This document shows, one piece after another, positions 6,908-15,656 of a DNA stretch of 17,866 nucleotides. A program made the position numbers and the translations under genes. The DNA is from Candidatus Ruthturnera sp. Its GTDB lineage: Bacteria; Pseudomonadota; Gammaproteobacteria; PS1; Pseudothioglobaceae. The notes beneath the pieces are model-generated. The model saw only the letters and a list, made by a program, of their open reading frames with translations. It had not been told where the DNA came from and ran no database searches. The stretch's first letter is position 1. Each line of letters starts with the position of its first letter. The stretch is taken from positions 1 through 17,866 of the forward strand of contig JABGOT010000135.1 in assembly GCA_018648985.1 (NCBI GenBank), read 5' to 3'.

Positions 6908-8359
6908 ATGAGTATTCACAATAAAACCATTGCACAATTGTCGCAAGGTTTAAAAGCAGGTGACTTTTCTTCAGTTGAACTGACTCAGCATTATCTTGAT
7001 CGTATTAACGTATCAAATCTTAACGCATTTATTACAGTGACTGATGAGCTGGCTATGAAGCAAGCGCAAGCAGCGGACGATAAAATTGCCAAAGGTACTG
7101 GAAATATTTTGACCGGTATTCCTTACGCACATAAAGATATTTTTTGTACCAATGGGGTAAAGACTTCTGCCGGTTCCAAAATGTTAGATAACTTTATTTC
7201 CCCTTACGATGCAACGGTGAGTCACAAGCTTAATCAGGCTGACTTGGTGATGTTGGGTAAGGCCAATATGGATGAATTCGCCATGGGTTCGTCAAATGAA
7301 AACTCTTATTTTGGCGATGTTAAAAACCCTTGGAATGAGAATAAGATTCCAGGTGGGTCTTCAGGTGGTTCGGCCGCTGCAGTAGCAGGGCGACTAGCGC
7401 CTTTTGCTACTGGTACAGATACTGGTGGATCCATTCGACAGCCGGCAAGTCTGTGTGGTATTACTGGGCTAAAGCCTACTTATGGCCGTGTGTCACGTTA
7501 CGGTATGATTGCTTATGCTTCAAGCTTAGATCAAGCAGGGCCAATGACACAAACAGCACAGGATGCAGCGCTAGTATTAAATGTGATGGCCGGCTTTGAT
7601 GAGAAAGATTCCACTAGCGCTGAGCGTGATGTAGAAGATTACACTGCATCGTTAAATGATTCGATCAAAGGGTTGACTATTGGCTTGCCAAAAGAGTTTT
7701 TCTCAGAGGGATTAGATGATGAAGTTGCCTCCCAGGTAATGGCTGCTGTGAAAGAGCTTGAAACCATGGGTGCAACTATCAAAGAAGTGTCATTACCAAA
7801 TTCAGCTTATGCAATTCCAACTTATTATATTGTCGCCCCTTGTGAATGTTCATCCAACCTTTCACGTTTAGATGGTGTGCGCTACGGTTACCGTTGTGAT
7901 GATCCAAAAGATTTAGAAGATTTGTATTTACGCTCTCGCTCAGAAGGTTTTGGTGAGGAAGTTAAACGCCGTATTATGATTGGTGCTTATGCGCTTTCTG
8001 CTGGTTATTATGATGCTTATTATTTAAAGGCGCAAAAAACCCGCCACTTAATTAGTGAAGACTTTAAAAAAGCCTTTAAAGATGTCGATGTAATTATGGG
8101 CCCAGTATCGCCAACAACGGCGTTTGATTTAGGCTCGGTTAAAGATCCAGTATCGATGTATTTGGCTGATATTTATACTTTAAGTGCAAATTTGGCTGGC
8201 TTGCCAGGCATGAGTATTCCAGCAGGCTTCTCCCAGAATCTGCCTGTAGGCTTACAGTTGATTGGTAATTACTGGTCTGAGTCTAAATTATTAAATATCG
8301 CTCACCAATTCCAACAGCAAACCGATTGGCATACACAAACGCCAGAGGAGAAAGGCTGA
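6908..8359 (+). CDS. gatA: Glutamyl/aspartyl-tRNA amidotransferase subunit A
   Basis: Amidase-signature subunit that hydrolyses glutamine and passes ammonia to GatB for making Gln-tRNA-Gln or Asn-tRNA-Asn. It is 483 residues from ATG 6908, the length expected; an in-frame start 9 bases upstream is possible but gives extra residues not usual in the family. The Ser-cisSer-Lys triad is complete: K76 (YAHKDIF), S151 and S175 within GGSSGGSAAAVAG and DTGGSIRQPASLCG. The gene begins 1 base after the gatC stop and its stop shares a base with the gatB start (TGATG). A gatCAB operon means this organism relies on the indirect route for at least one of the two amide aminoacyl-tRNAs; which one cannot be told here. 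Confidence 0.98.
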   Translation: MSIHNKTIAQLSQGLKAGDFSSVELTQHYLDRINVSNLNAFITVTDELAMKQAQAADDKIAKGTGNILTGIPYAHKDIFCTNGVKTSAGSKMLDNFISPYDATVSHKLNQADLVMLGKANMDEFAMGSSNENSYFGDVKNPWNENKIPGGSSGGSAAAVAGRLAPFATGTDTGGSIRQPASLCGITGLKPTYGRVSRYGMIAYASSLDQAGPMTQTAQDAALVLNVMAGFDEKDSTSAERDVEDYTASLNDSIKGLTIGLPKEFFSEGLDDEVASQVMAAVKELETMGATIKEVSLPNSAYAIPTYYIVAPCECSSNLSRLDGVRYGYRCDDPKDLEDLYLRSRSEGFGEEVKRRIMIGAYALSAGYYDAYYLKAQKTRHLISEDFKKAFKDVDVIMGPVSPTTAFDLGSVKDPVSMYLADIYTLSANLAGLPGMSIPAGFSQNLPVGLQLIGNYWSESKLLNIAHQFQQQTDWHTQTPEEKG

Positions 8360-9789
8360 TGGAATGGGAAACGGTCATCGGTCTTGAGATTCACGCTCAA
8401 TTAAATACAAAATCTAAGATTTTTTCAGCAGCGGCGACTCAATATGGTGCGCAAGCAAATTCACAAGCTTGTGCGGTAGATTTGGGCTTACCAGGCGTAT
8501 TACCTGTTTTAAACAAAGAAGTTGTTAATAAGGCTATTAAATTTGGTTTGGCGGTAGATGCGCACATTAATCAGCGTAATGTGTTTGACCGTAAAAATTA
8601 CTTCTACCCCGACTTACCCAAAGGTTATCAAATCTCTCAGCTTGATTGGCCAATTGTTGGTGAAGGTGAAATTGAGATTACGTTAGGTGACAAAACCAAA
8701 GTTATCGGCGTTACTCGTGCACATTTAGAAGAAGACGCAGGTAAGTCAATTCATGATTTGTATGATGATTTTACTGCGGTTGACCTTAATCGAGCCGGCA
8801 CCCCCTTGCTTGAAATCGTATCAGAGCCTGATATGCGTAGCGCTAAAGAGGCGGTTGCCTATGCTAAAAAAATTCACGCATTAGTGCAGTATTTAGAAAT
8901 TTGTGATGGTAATATGCAAGAGGGCTCTTTCCGTTGCGATGCAAACGTTTCTATTCGTCCAATGGGTCAAGAAAAATTAGGCACGCGTGCTGAATTAAAG
9001 AACATTAATTCATTTAAGTTTTTAGAGCGTGCGATCAATCTAGAAGTAGAGCGTCAGCAAGACATCCTTGAAGAGGGTGGTGAGGTTGCGCAAGAGACCC
9101 GACTTTATGATGCAGTTAAACACGAAACACGCTCTATGCGCTCAAAGGAAGAGGCAAATGATTATCGTTATTTTCCTGATCCAGACTTGCTCCCTGTAGA
9201 GATTTCAGACGAATTGATGGTGCAAATCAAACAAGAATTACCTGAACTGCCACAAGAGAAAAAAGCCAGATTTATCACTGAGTTTGGTTTAAGTGAATAT
9301 GATGCAGATGTGCTAACTTCACAAAAGCCAACGGCAGATTATTTTGAGAAAATGATTGTTAATAACGCCGATCACGCCAAGTTATGCGCCAACTGGATTA
9401 TGGGTGAACTTAGCGCCTCTCTTAATAAGAATCAGCTTGAATTGTTGGATGCGCCTATTACTGCTGATGATTTATCTTTATTGGTGAGTCGTATTGGTGA
9501 CGATACTATTTCTGGCAAGATTGCCAAAGATGTGTTTAAAGCCATGTGGGATGGCGAAGGTAGTGCCGATGAAATTATCGAAGCCAAAGGCTTAAAGCAA
9601 ATGACGGATACAAGCGCTATTGAAGCGATTGTTGATGAAATTATTGCTAATAATCAGCCACAGGTTGAGCAGTTTAAGTCAGGCAACGAAAAGATTTTGG
9701 GCTTTTTTGTAGGTCAGGCGATGAAAGCTACACAGGGTAAGGCGAACCCTAAATTACTTAACGAAATGTTAAGATTAAAACTTGGCTAA
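8359..9789 (+). CDS. gatB: Aspartyl/glutamyl-tRNA amidotransferase subunit B
   Basis: ATP-dependent kinase/transamidase subunit that recognises the mischarged tRNA and amidates the attached Glu or Asp. It is 476 residues from ATG 8359, with a good Shine-Dalgarno (AGAGGAG at 8344-8350). The start MEWETVIGLEIHAQL is the family N-terminus, so upstream in-frame starts inside gatA are rejected. The cradle domain shows RKNYFYPDLPKGYQISQ, HLEEDAGKS, DLNRAGTPLLEIVSEPD and SFRCDANVSIRP. The C-terminal third (about 330-476) is the helical and YqeY-like tail domain that grips the tRNA, ending KANPKLLNEMLRLKLG. All expected parts are present. The last bases overlap the start of selO. Confidence 0.98.
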   Translation: MEWETVIGLEIHAQLNTKSKIFSAAATQYGAQANSQACAVDLGLPGVLPVLNKEVVNKAIKFGLAVDAHINQRNVFDRKNYFYPDLPKGYQISQLDWPIVGEGEIEITLGDKTKVIGVTRAHLEEDAGKSIHDLYDDFTAVDLNRAGTPLLEIVSEPDMRSAKEAVAYAKKIHALVQYLEICDGNMQEGSFRCDANVSIRPMGQEKLGTRAELKNINSFKFLERAINLEVERQQDILEEGGEVAQETRLYDAVKHETRSMRSKEEANDYRYFPDPDLLPVEISDELMVQIKQELPELPQEKKARFITEFGLSEYDADVLTSQKPTADYFEKMIVNNADHAKLCANWIMGELSASLNKNQLELLDAPITADDLSLLVSRIGDDTISGKIAKDVFKAMWDGEGSADEIIEAKGLKQMTDTSAIEAIVDEIIANNQPQVEQFKSGNEKILGFFVGQAMKATQGKANPKLLNEMLRLKLG

Positions 9790-11167
9790 AAACACGCTAG
9801 ATTTTTCCAGTTTGGGTGAAGAGTTTTTCTCACCAATTGAAACACAACCTTTAAGTAGTCCTTTTTTAATTCATAAAAACCAAGCTTTATACGAGCAACT
9901 CAACTTAAGCATGAGTGATGCTGATTTACTTGGTGTCGCTTCAGGTGAGCAACAATTTCAAAGCACACAGCCGATTGCTAGTATTTATGCAGGACACCAG
10001 TTTGGTCATTTTGTCTCGCAACTAGGCGATGGGCGCTCTTGCTTGATTGGTCAGACCCAAGGGCGTGAGCTTTCTCTTAAAGGTGCAGGACCAACACCGT
10101 ACTCCCGTAATGCAGATGGGCGCGCAGTATTAAGGTCTTCTATTCGAGAATATCTGTGCTCTATTGCTATGAAGGGCCTTAATATTGCTACGACTGAGGC
10201 TTTAACCTTGGTGGGTAGTGAGACTGAAGTTTGTCGAGAACAGATCGAGACTGGTGCAATTGTGCTACGCACAGCGCCCAGCCATATTCGTTTCGGACAC
10301 TTTGAATTATTTGCTTCTCGCGGGCAAACAAAGCAAGTTAAGCGGTTGGCAGATTTTGTGATTGAGCGGCATTATCCGCATTGCCAAGGTAAGAATAGAT
10401 ATGTTGATTTTCTGTCTGAAGTGGTTAAGCGTACCGCCACAATGATTGCTGGATGGCAAGCACAAGGTTTTTCTCACGGGGTAATGAATACCGACAATAT
10501 GTCGATTGTAGGGTTGACGATTGATTACGGCCCATTTGGTTTTTTAGAAACTTACAACCCTAAGTTTATTTGCAATCATTCTGATCATGAGGGGCGCTAT
10601 GCGTTTGAACAACAACCTGGCATTGCTTTGTGGAATTTATCTCGCTTAACGGATAGTCTTGGAAGCTTAGTCACTGACCAACAAGCCAAGTCTGCATTAG
10701 ACAGTTATCAAACTCATTTGGTTGAGGCGTATTCTAAATTAATGAGGAAAAAATTTGGATTAGTTGAAAAAGACGACCAAGATAATGTGCTCATTGGCCA
10801 ATTCTTTGAAGTATTGTACAAGAATCAAAAAGACTGCACTAATTCACTAAGACAACTTAATGATGTTGATGCACTATCCAAAGACTCAGATTTTAGTGAT
10901 TGGCTTGTGTTGTATGATAAACGCATTACTCAAGAGCAAAGTAGCAATAGAATCGAGTTAATGAATAGCGTGAATCCTAAATATATTTTGCGTAATTATT
11001 TAGCTGAAGTGGCCATTCGAAAAGCCCAAGATGAGAAAAATTACACTGAAATTAACACACTGTTTAACTTGCTTAGCCAACCCTTTGGTGAGCACCCAGA
11101 CTTAACTGCTTATACTAATGAGGCACCTAGTTGGGCACAAGGTCTTGAGGTTAGTTGTTCGTCTTAA
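9782..11167 (+). CDS. selO: Protein adenylyltransferase SelO (YdiU)
   Basis: Pseudokinase-fold enzyme that transfers AMP from ATP to Ser, Thr or Tyr of target proteins, linked in E. coli to redox homeostasis. It is 461 residues, against 478 in E. coli. Recognised from SIYAGHQFGHFVSQLGDGR (67-85), LKGAGPTPYSR (K100), the IRE glutamate E123, HGVMNTDNMSI (D238) and LTIDYGPFGF (D248, DFG-like). The C-terminus ends Cys-Ser-Ser, where eukaryotic SelO has selenocysteine; Cys is normal in bacteria. The start must be TTG 9782, or a start well inside the fold, because an in-frame TAA lies at 9776-9778. It overlaps gatB by 8 bases, so it is probably translationally coupled. It ends tail-to-tail with the next gene, sharing 4 bases. 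Confidence 0.97.
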   Translation: MAKNTLDFSSLGEEFFSPIETQPLSSPFLIHKNQALYEQLNLSMSDADLLGVASGEQQFQSTQPIASIYAGHQFGHFVSQLGDGRSCLIGQTQGRELSLKGAGPTPYSRNADGRAVLRSSIREYLCSIAMKGLNIATTEALTLVGSETEVCREQIETGAIVLRTAPSHIRFGHFELFASRGQTKQVKRLADFVIERHYPHCQGKNRYVDFLSEVVKRTATMIAGWQAQGFSHGVMNTDNMSIVGLTIDYGPFGFLETYNPKFICNHSDHEGRYAFEQQPGIALWNLSRLTDSLGSLVTDQQAKSALDSYQTHLVEAYSKLMRKKFGLVEKDDQDNVLIGQFFEVLYKNQKDCTNSLRQLNDVDALSKDSDFSDWLVLYDKRITQEQSSNRIELMNSVNPKYILRNYLAEVAIRKAQDEKNYTEINTLFNLLSQPFGEHPDLTAYTNEAPSWAQGLEVSCSS

Positions 11168-11829
11168 CCCAGCAAGTTAACAATAATTAAATCGACCAAA
11201 TTAAGCCCTGATAAGTTTGATAGCCATATCAGTATAAATAAGACGATTGGCCACACTACAATTTTAAATACGCCAAAATAGAGTAATCCAATTAAGATAA
11301 ATAGACCATATGGCTCTAGTTGGTCATATTGGTAGGCCAATTTTTTAGGCAATAAAGAGCTAACGACTCTACCGCCATCTAAAGGTGGAATGGGTAATAA
11401 GTTAAAAATTGCTAACAATAAATTCACAAAAACACCGGCTCCACCCATTAATACTAAAAATGGAATATTAGTATTATTTGCAACAGCAATAACAATTAGC
11501 CACCCAATTGCCATTAATAAGTTAACACCAGGCCCTGCCAATGCCACCCAAAGCATGTCTCGTTTGGGTGATCTGAGTGCGTTAAAGTTAACTGGTACCG
11601 GTCTTGCCCAACCGAAAATAAAACCAGAAGAGGATAGGTACAATAGTGCGGGCACTAGTAATGTACCAACGGGGTCAATATGCTTGATAGGGTTGAGCGT
11701 TAGGCGCCCCATCATTCTTGCAGTATGGTCACCTAGCTGGCTTGCAGTCCAACCATGTGCCGCCTCATGGATAGTGATAGCAAATAGCACTGGAATCGCC
11801 CAAATTAGAATAGATAGAATATCGCTCAT
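11164..11829 (-). CDS. Site-2-protease-family (M50) membrane zinc metalloprotease
   Basis: Integral inner-membrane protein of 221 residues with five or six hydrophobic segments. The zinc-binding HExxH is H21-E22-x-x-H25 (ITIHEAAHGW) in the first span. The second M50 signature, N143 to D151 in NLLPIPPLDGGR, supplies the third metal ligand. No PDZ or CBS domain is present, so this is the minimal form often annotated as a site-2 protease family protein, not RseP. Such enzymes cut within membranes, but the substrate of this subfamily is not known. Its 3' end overlaps selO by 4 bases in opposite orientation. It is divergent from proS across 56 bases, where the minus strand carries a TATAAT (11870 to 11865). 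Confidence 0.92.
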   Translation of the reverse strand: MSDILSILIWAIPVLFAITIHEAAHGWTASQLGDHTARMMGRLTLNPIKHIDPVGTLLVPALLYLSSSGFIFGWARPVPVNFNALRSPKRDMLWVALAGPGVNLLMAIGWLIVIAVANNTNIPFLVLMGGAGVFVNLLLAIFNLLPIPPLDGGRVVSSLLPKKLAYQYDQLEPYGLFILIGLLYFGVFKIVVWPIVLFILIWLSNLSGLNLVDLIIVNLLG

Positions 11830-11885
11830 AAACTTCTCTCGCAGGTAAAATCAACCACAAATAAATTATATCTATTTTATCGAAA
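11830..11885. promoter_or_regulatory. Short divergent promoter region between the M50 protease gene and proS
   Basis: These 56 bases must hold the start signals for both genes. On the minus strand a perfect TATAAT occupies 11865-11870, with a possible -35 (TTTTCA, 4 of 6) lying inside the first codons of proS. On the plus strand the AT-rich stretch 11860-11885 offers only loose -10 matches, so the proS promoter is not resolved. Neither gene has a strong Shine-Dalgarno here; the minus-strand gene has a purine-rich GAGAGAAG before its ATG. Confidence 0.35.
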
Positions 11886-13568
11886 ATGAAAACAACGCAA
11901 CTGTTAATTCCGACTCAAAAAGAAGCGCCAAATGATGCTCAAGTGATTTCTCATCAGTTGATGATTCGCGCAGGGTTGATTTCTAAACTGGCTTCTGGCT
12001 TGTATACCTATTTACCAATGGGTTTAAGAGTCTTGCAAAAAGTAGAGGCGATTATCCGTGAAGAGATGAATAAAGCCGGTGCACAGGAGCTACTCATGCC
12101 GGTTGCGCAACCGGCAGAGCTTTGGCAACAATCTGGTCGTTGGGATCAGTATGGTCCTGAGTTATTGCGTTTTAACGACAGACACAACCGTGAGTTTTGT
12201 TTGGGCCCAACACATGAAGAGGTGATTACGAATTTAGCTGCGCAATATTTGCGTAGTTATAAGCAATTACCGATGAACTTTTATCAAATTCAAACCAAAT
12301 TCCGCGATGAAATACGCCCGCGTTTTGGAGTGATGCGTTCACGTGAATTTATTATGAAAGATGCTTATTCATTTCATTTAGATCAAGACTCTTTGCAGCA
12401 GACCTATGAATTAATGCATCAAACTTATTGCAATATATTTGACCGTCTAGGGTTGGATTATCGCCCAGTATTGGCGGATTCAGGCTCGATTGGTGGTGAT
12501 AGTTCACACGAATTCCATGTATTGGCAGACAGTGGCGAAGATGCGATTTGTTTTTCTGATGAATCAGATTACGCCGCTAATATTGAAAAAGTTGCTTTTT
12601 CTAAACAAGACAGCGCTTGTCAAGCGCAAGCGGATGAGACACAAGTACTCACTAAGAAGAAAACCAGCATAGAAGATGTGGCTGAATTTTTAGCTATTGA
12701 GCAGTCTCAATGCATTAAAACTTTGATTATTAAAACTGAAAATGGTTTTAAAGCATTGGCGCTTCGTGGTGATCATGAGTTAAATGAAATTAAAGCACAT
12801 AATTTATTTGGTGAATTTGAACTTGCAACGGATGATGAAATTAAGTCACTTGACTTAAAGAAAGGTTTTATCGGCGTTAAAGGTTTAAGTATCGATTTGA
12901 TTGTGGATTACTCTGCCAGCGTGCTGTGCGATTTTGTTTGTGGTGCTAATGAGTGGGATTATCACTTGACTGGGGCTAATTGGCAGGGCGTTGAATTTAA
13001 TGAAGCTGATCTTCGTAATGCGGTAGAAGGTGATACGTCGCCAGACGGCAAAGGCAAGTTGGTAATTAAACGTGGTATTGAGGTTGGTCATATCTTCCAA
13101 CTCGGCACTAAGTATTCTGAGGCGATGAAAGCCAATGTGATTGGTGAGGGTGGCAAGGCAGTAACAACCACAATGGGTTGTTATGGTATTGGCGTAACAC
13201 GCGTAATTGCAGCTGCAATTGAGCAAAATTATGATGATCGCGGCATTGTCTTCCCACAAAATATTGCGCCATTTCAACTGGTGATTGTGCCTATTAATTA
13301 CAATAAATCTACTCGCGTTAAAGTTTTAGCAGACGACTTGTATCAGCAATGTTCAAAAGCCGGCATTGAAGTGTTACTTGATGATCGTAAAGAACGTGCT
13401 GGCATTATGTTTGCTGATAGTGAGCTATTAGGTATTCCACATCGCATGGTACTCAGTGATACACATGCTGATAATGGTAATGTGGAGTATAAAGCCAGAA
13501 ACAATGCCGATAAAATTGAAGTTAAGTTTGACGATGCGCTGAGCTTTATTCAAAGAAAAATTAACTAA
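11886..13568 (+). CDS. proS: Proline-tRNA ligase
   Basis: Class II synthetase that charges tRNA-Pro. It is 560 residues, against 572 in E. coli. The start MKTTQLLIPTQKEAPNDAQ is typical of the prokaryote-type enzyme. Seen in order: the catalytic half with GPTHEEV (108-113) and motif 2 (about 138-160, TKFRDEIRPRFGVMRSREF); then the inserted YbaK-like editing domain (about 225-395, with SIEDVAEFLAIEQSQCIKT and ALRGDHELNE) that clears Ala-tRNA-Pro; then GHIFQLGTKYSEAM; motif 3 (about 432-447, CYGIGVTRVIAAAIEQ); and the anticodon-binding domain (DDRKERAGIMFADSELLGIPH). It is complete with no odd residues seen. The stop overlaps the psd start (TAATG), so proS and psd form an operon. Confidence 0.99.
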   Translation: MKTTQLLIPTQKEAPNDAQVISHQLMIRAGLISKLASGLYTYLPMGLRVLQKVEAIIREEMNKAGAQELLMPVAQPAELWQQSGRWDQYGPELLRFNDRHNREFCLGPTHEEVITNLAAQYLRSYKQLPMNFYQIQTKFRDEIRPRFGVMRSREFIMKDAYSFHLDQDSLQQTYELMHQTYCNIFDRLGLDYRPVLADSGSIGGDSSHEFHVLADSGEDAICFSDESDYAANIEKVAFSKQDSACQAQADETQVLTKKKTSIEDVAEFLAIEQSQCIKTLIIKTENGFKALALRGDHELNEIKAHNLFGEFELATDDEIKSLDLKKGFIGVKGLSIDLIVDYSASVLCDFVCGANEWDYHLTGANWQGVEFNEADLRNAVEGDTSPDGKGKLVIKRGIEVGHIFQLGTKYSEAMKANVIGEGGKAVTTTMGCYGIGVTRVIAAAIEQNYDDRGIVFPQNIAPFQLVIVPINYNKSTRVKVLADDLYQQCSKAGIEVLLDDRKERAGIMFADSELLGIPHRMVLSDTHADNGNVEYKARNNADKIEVKFDDALSFIQRKIN

Positions 13569-14380
13569 TGGTCTGGTTACAATATTTATTGCCACAACAT
13601 TGGCTCTCAAAGCTAATGTTTCGCTTTGCTCGCATTGAAAATACGTGGCTGAAACACACCTTTACCCGTTGGTTTGTTAAAGCTTATCAAGTTGATCTAT
13701 CTGAAGCAAATCGTGAACAAGTAGAAGACTATACGCACTTTAACGACTTCTTTACTCGCTCACTCAAACCAAATGCTAGGCCGATTGCCAAGAGTGATAT
13801 TATTTGCCCAGTAGATGGTGCTATTTCTCAGGTTGGGAATATCAATAATGCGCAAATCTTACAAGCAAAAGGTCGTGACTATAGTGTTGATCAATTACTT
13901 GGCAATGACCCACGATCAGCTGAATTTTCAGCTGGATTTTTTACCACAATTTACCTGTCGCCTAAAGACTACCATCGCATCCATATGCCTTATGATGCTA
14001 GGCTAGTTTCAATGGATTACATTCCAGGCGATTTGTTTTCAGTTAATCAGCAAACAGCGCAAAACGTTGATAATCTATTTGCTCGAAATGAACGTGTAGT
14101 GTGCTACTTTGAAACAGAATTTGGTCTTTGTGCTTTTGTGTTGGTTGGTGCTATTTTTGTTGGCTCTATGCAAACAGTTTGGCATGGGCAGATCAATCCA
14201 CCGTACAAAAAACAAGTACAACACTTTAACTATCAAGATCAAAACATTACTTTAAAGAAAGGCGAAGAATTAGGTCGGTTTAATATGGGCTCTACGGTGA
14301 TATTGTTAATGCCTAATCAAGACAAGAAATTTAACCTTAAAGAATCAGAAGTGGTTAGAATGGGGCAAGCGTTAGTCTAG
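13568..14380 (+). CDS. psd: Phosphatidylserine decarboxylase proenzyme
   Basis: Makes phosphatidylethanolamine from phosphatidylserine at the inner membrane. It is 270 residues, slightly shorter than E. coli Psd (322), which has a longer C-terminal tail. The proenzyme cuts itself at the G-S-T motif, giving a large beta chain and a small alpha chain whose new N-terminus is a pyruvoyl group. Here the motif reads MGST (G241, S242, T243) in place of the common LGST. The charge-relay partners are D83 (CPVDGAIS) and H139 (YHRIHMPYD). The start is ATG 13568, overlapping the proS stop. The 3' end runs 9 bases into the convergent corB-like gene. psd next to proS is an uncommon pairing as far as I recall. 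Confidence 0.97.
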   Translation: MVWLQYLLPQHWLSKLMFRFARIENTWLKHTFTRWFVKAYQVDLSEANREQVEDYTHFNDFFTRSLKPNARPIAKSDIICPVDGAISQVGNINNAQILQAKGRDYSVDQLLGNDPRSAEFSAGFFTTIYLSPKDYHRIHMPYDARLVSMDYIPGDLFSVNQQTAQNVDNLFARNERVVCYFETEFGLCAFVLVGAIFVGSMQTVWHGQINPPYKKQVQHFNYQDQNITLKKGEELGRFNMGSTVILLMPNQDKKFNLKESEVVRMGQALV

Positions 14381-15622
14381 CTTTGTTAATCTAACCAGTT
14401 TAATAGTTTGGTCTGAAATCTGCATGATTTCAATTAACACATTGTCTACTTTTAAACTGATGTCACGCTTTGGAATGCTCTGTAAGGTTTCTAAAATGAG
14501 ACCATTCAATGTTTTTGCTTTAGCGGTCGATAAGTTTACCTTTAGCAAGGTGTTGAGTTCGCGAATACTAATTCTAGGGTCGATTAAATAACTGCCATCT
14601 TTTTGTTGAATTACCTCTTCAATGGTTTCGTTTTGGTTGGAAGTGAATTGACCTACAATCTCTTCTAGAATGTCTTCCAAAACCACTAACCCTCTAACCT
14701 CGCCATATTCATCAACCACAAGCCCTAAGCGTCTTTTTTTGGTTTGAAAATGTGCCAATTGGTGTGCCAGTGAGGTGCCTTCAGGAATGAAATAAGGCTT
14801 ACGAATTAATTTAATGACATTGTCGATACTAAAGTTGCCTTTGGCATATAGATTGACCACATCACGCATATGTAGTACACCGGTAATATTATCTGATGAG
14901 CCGTCAAACGTCAGTAATCGCGTATGTTGAATACGCTCTAGTTGAGAAAGGATTTCGCTATGGTTATTGATATCGACACTAATCAGCTCATGCCTAGGGA
15001 TCATAATATCTTCTACCTTGACTTTCTCTAAGTCGATGATATTAAGTAGCATTTTTTGATAGTTAGAAGCAATAACCGGTTTGGCGTCATTGACCACCAT
15101 TCTAAGCTCTTCTGAGCTGACACCATTAGCCTGTGATTCGTTCTTAATACCTAACAGTTTTAGGATTAAGTTTGAAAGCTTGGCAATTAGCCAAACAAAA
15201 GGCTTAAAAAGTATGATTAAACCACTAATGATAATCGAAGCGGGTAGGGCGATTTTTTCTGGATTTTTAGCCGCAAAGGTTTTTGGCGTGGTTTCTGCAA
15301 AAATTAAAATCACAAAAGTCAGTAGTATTGATGCATAGACAATAGAGCCCTCACCCCAAAGCTTAATGGCCAGTATGGTGGCAATAGATGAGGCAAAGAT
15401 ATTGACAAAGTTGTTGCCCAGTAAAATAGTGCCAATTAGATGATCGAGATTGGCTAGTAATTTTTCAGTGCGTTTTGCTTGTGCGTTGTTTTGATTGCTT
15501 AACGATTTTAGACGATAGCGATTGATCGCCATCATTGAGGTTTCGCTGCTAGAGAAAAAAGCAGAAGCCAAGATTAACCCTAAAAGGATAATGCCTAGCC
15601 AAAAGGTTGAAAGTGTTTCCAA
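14372..15622 (-). CDS. corB: CorB/HlyC-type CNNM membrane protein with CBS pair
   Basis: Inner-membrane protein of the CNNM/CorC family, linked to magnesium efflux or cobalt resistance; the transported ion is not settled in general. It is 416 residues. The DUF21 transmembrane domain covers about 1-185 with the conserved start ASAFFSSSETSMMAINRYRL and FAETTPKTFA. A CBS-domain pair follows (about 200-330), starting at VEDIMIPRHE (residues 205-210) and including VVDEYGEVRGLVVLEDILEEIVG. A CorC_HlyC domain closes the protein (about 335-416). The start is TTG 15622: an in-frame stop lies just upstream and the next ATG is at residue 30, inside the conserved region. It lies 34 bases downstream of eno and its 3' end overlaps psd. 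The family is clear; the symbol corB (yfjD-like) is by resemblance. Confidence 0.9.
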   Translation of the reverse strand: METLSTFWLGIILLGLILASAFFSSSETSMMAINRYRLKSLSNQNNAQAKRTEKLLANLDHLIGTILLGNNFVNIFASSIATILAIKLWGEGSIVYASILLTFVILIFAETTPKTFAAKNPEKIALPASIIISGLIILFKPFVWLIAKLSNLILKLLGIKNESQANGVSSEELRMVVNDAKPVIASNYQKMLLNIIDLEKVKVEDIMIPRHELISVDINNHSEILSQLERIQHTRLLTFDGSSDNITGVLHMRDVVNLYAKGNFSIDNVIKLIRKPYFIPEGTSLAHQLAHFQTKKRRLGLVVDEYGEVRGLVVLEDILEEIVGQFTSNQNETIEEVIQQKDGSYLIDPRISIRELNTLLKVNLSTAKAKTLNGLILETLQSIPKRDISLKVDNVLIEIMQISDQTIKLVRLTKLD

Positions 15623-15656
15623 TAAATTGTTTAGATTGAATTAATTAGGGTTTAGT

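Noticed and set aside
8326..8358. Upstream in-frame start for gatB
   Set aside because: The added residues lie inside gatA; ATG 8359 has a good Shine-Dalgarno and gives the family start MEWETVIGLEIH.
11390..11848. 152-codon plus-strand ORF
   Set aside because: It lies entirely antisense to the M50 protease gene, which has the HExxH and PLDGGR signatures. The plus-strand product has no recognisable features and no start signals.
12885..13277. 130-codon minus-strand ORF inside proS
   Set aside because: Shadow of proS, which is unambiguous through motif 3 in this stretch. The His/Thr/Cys-rich product is typical of a reverse-frame artefact.
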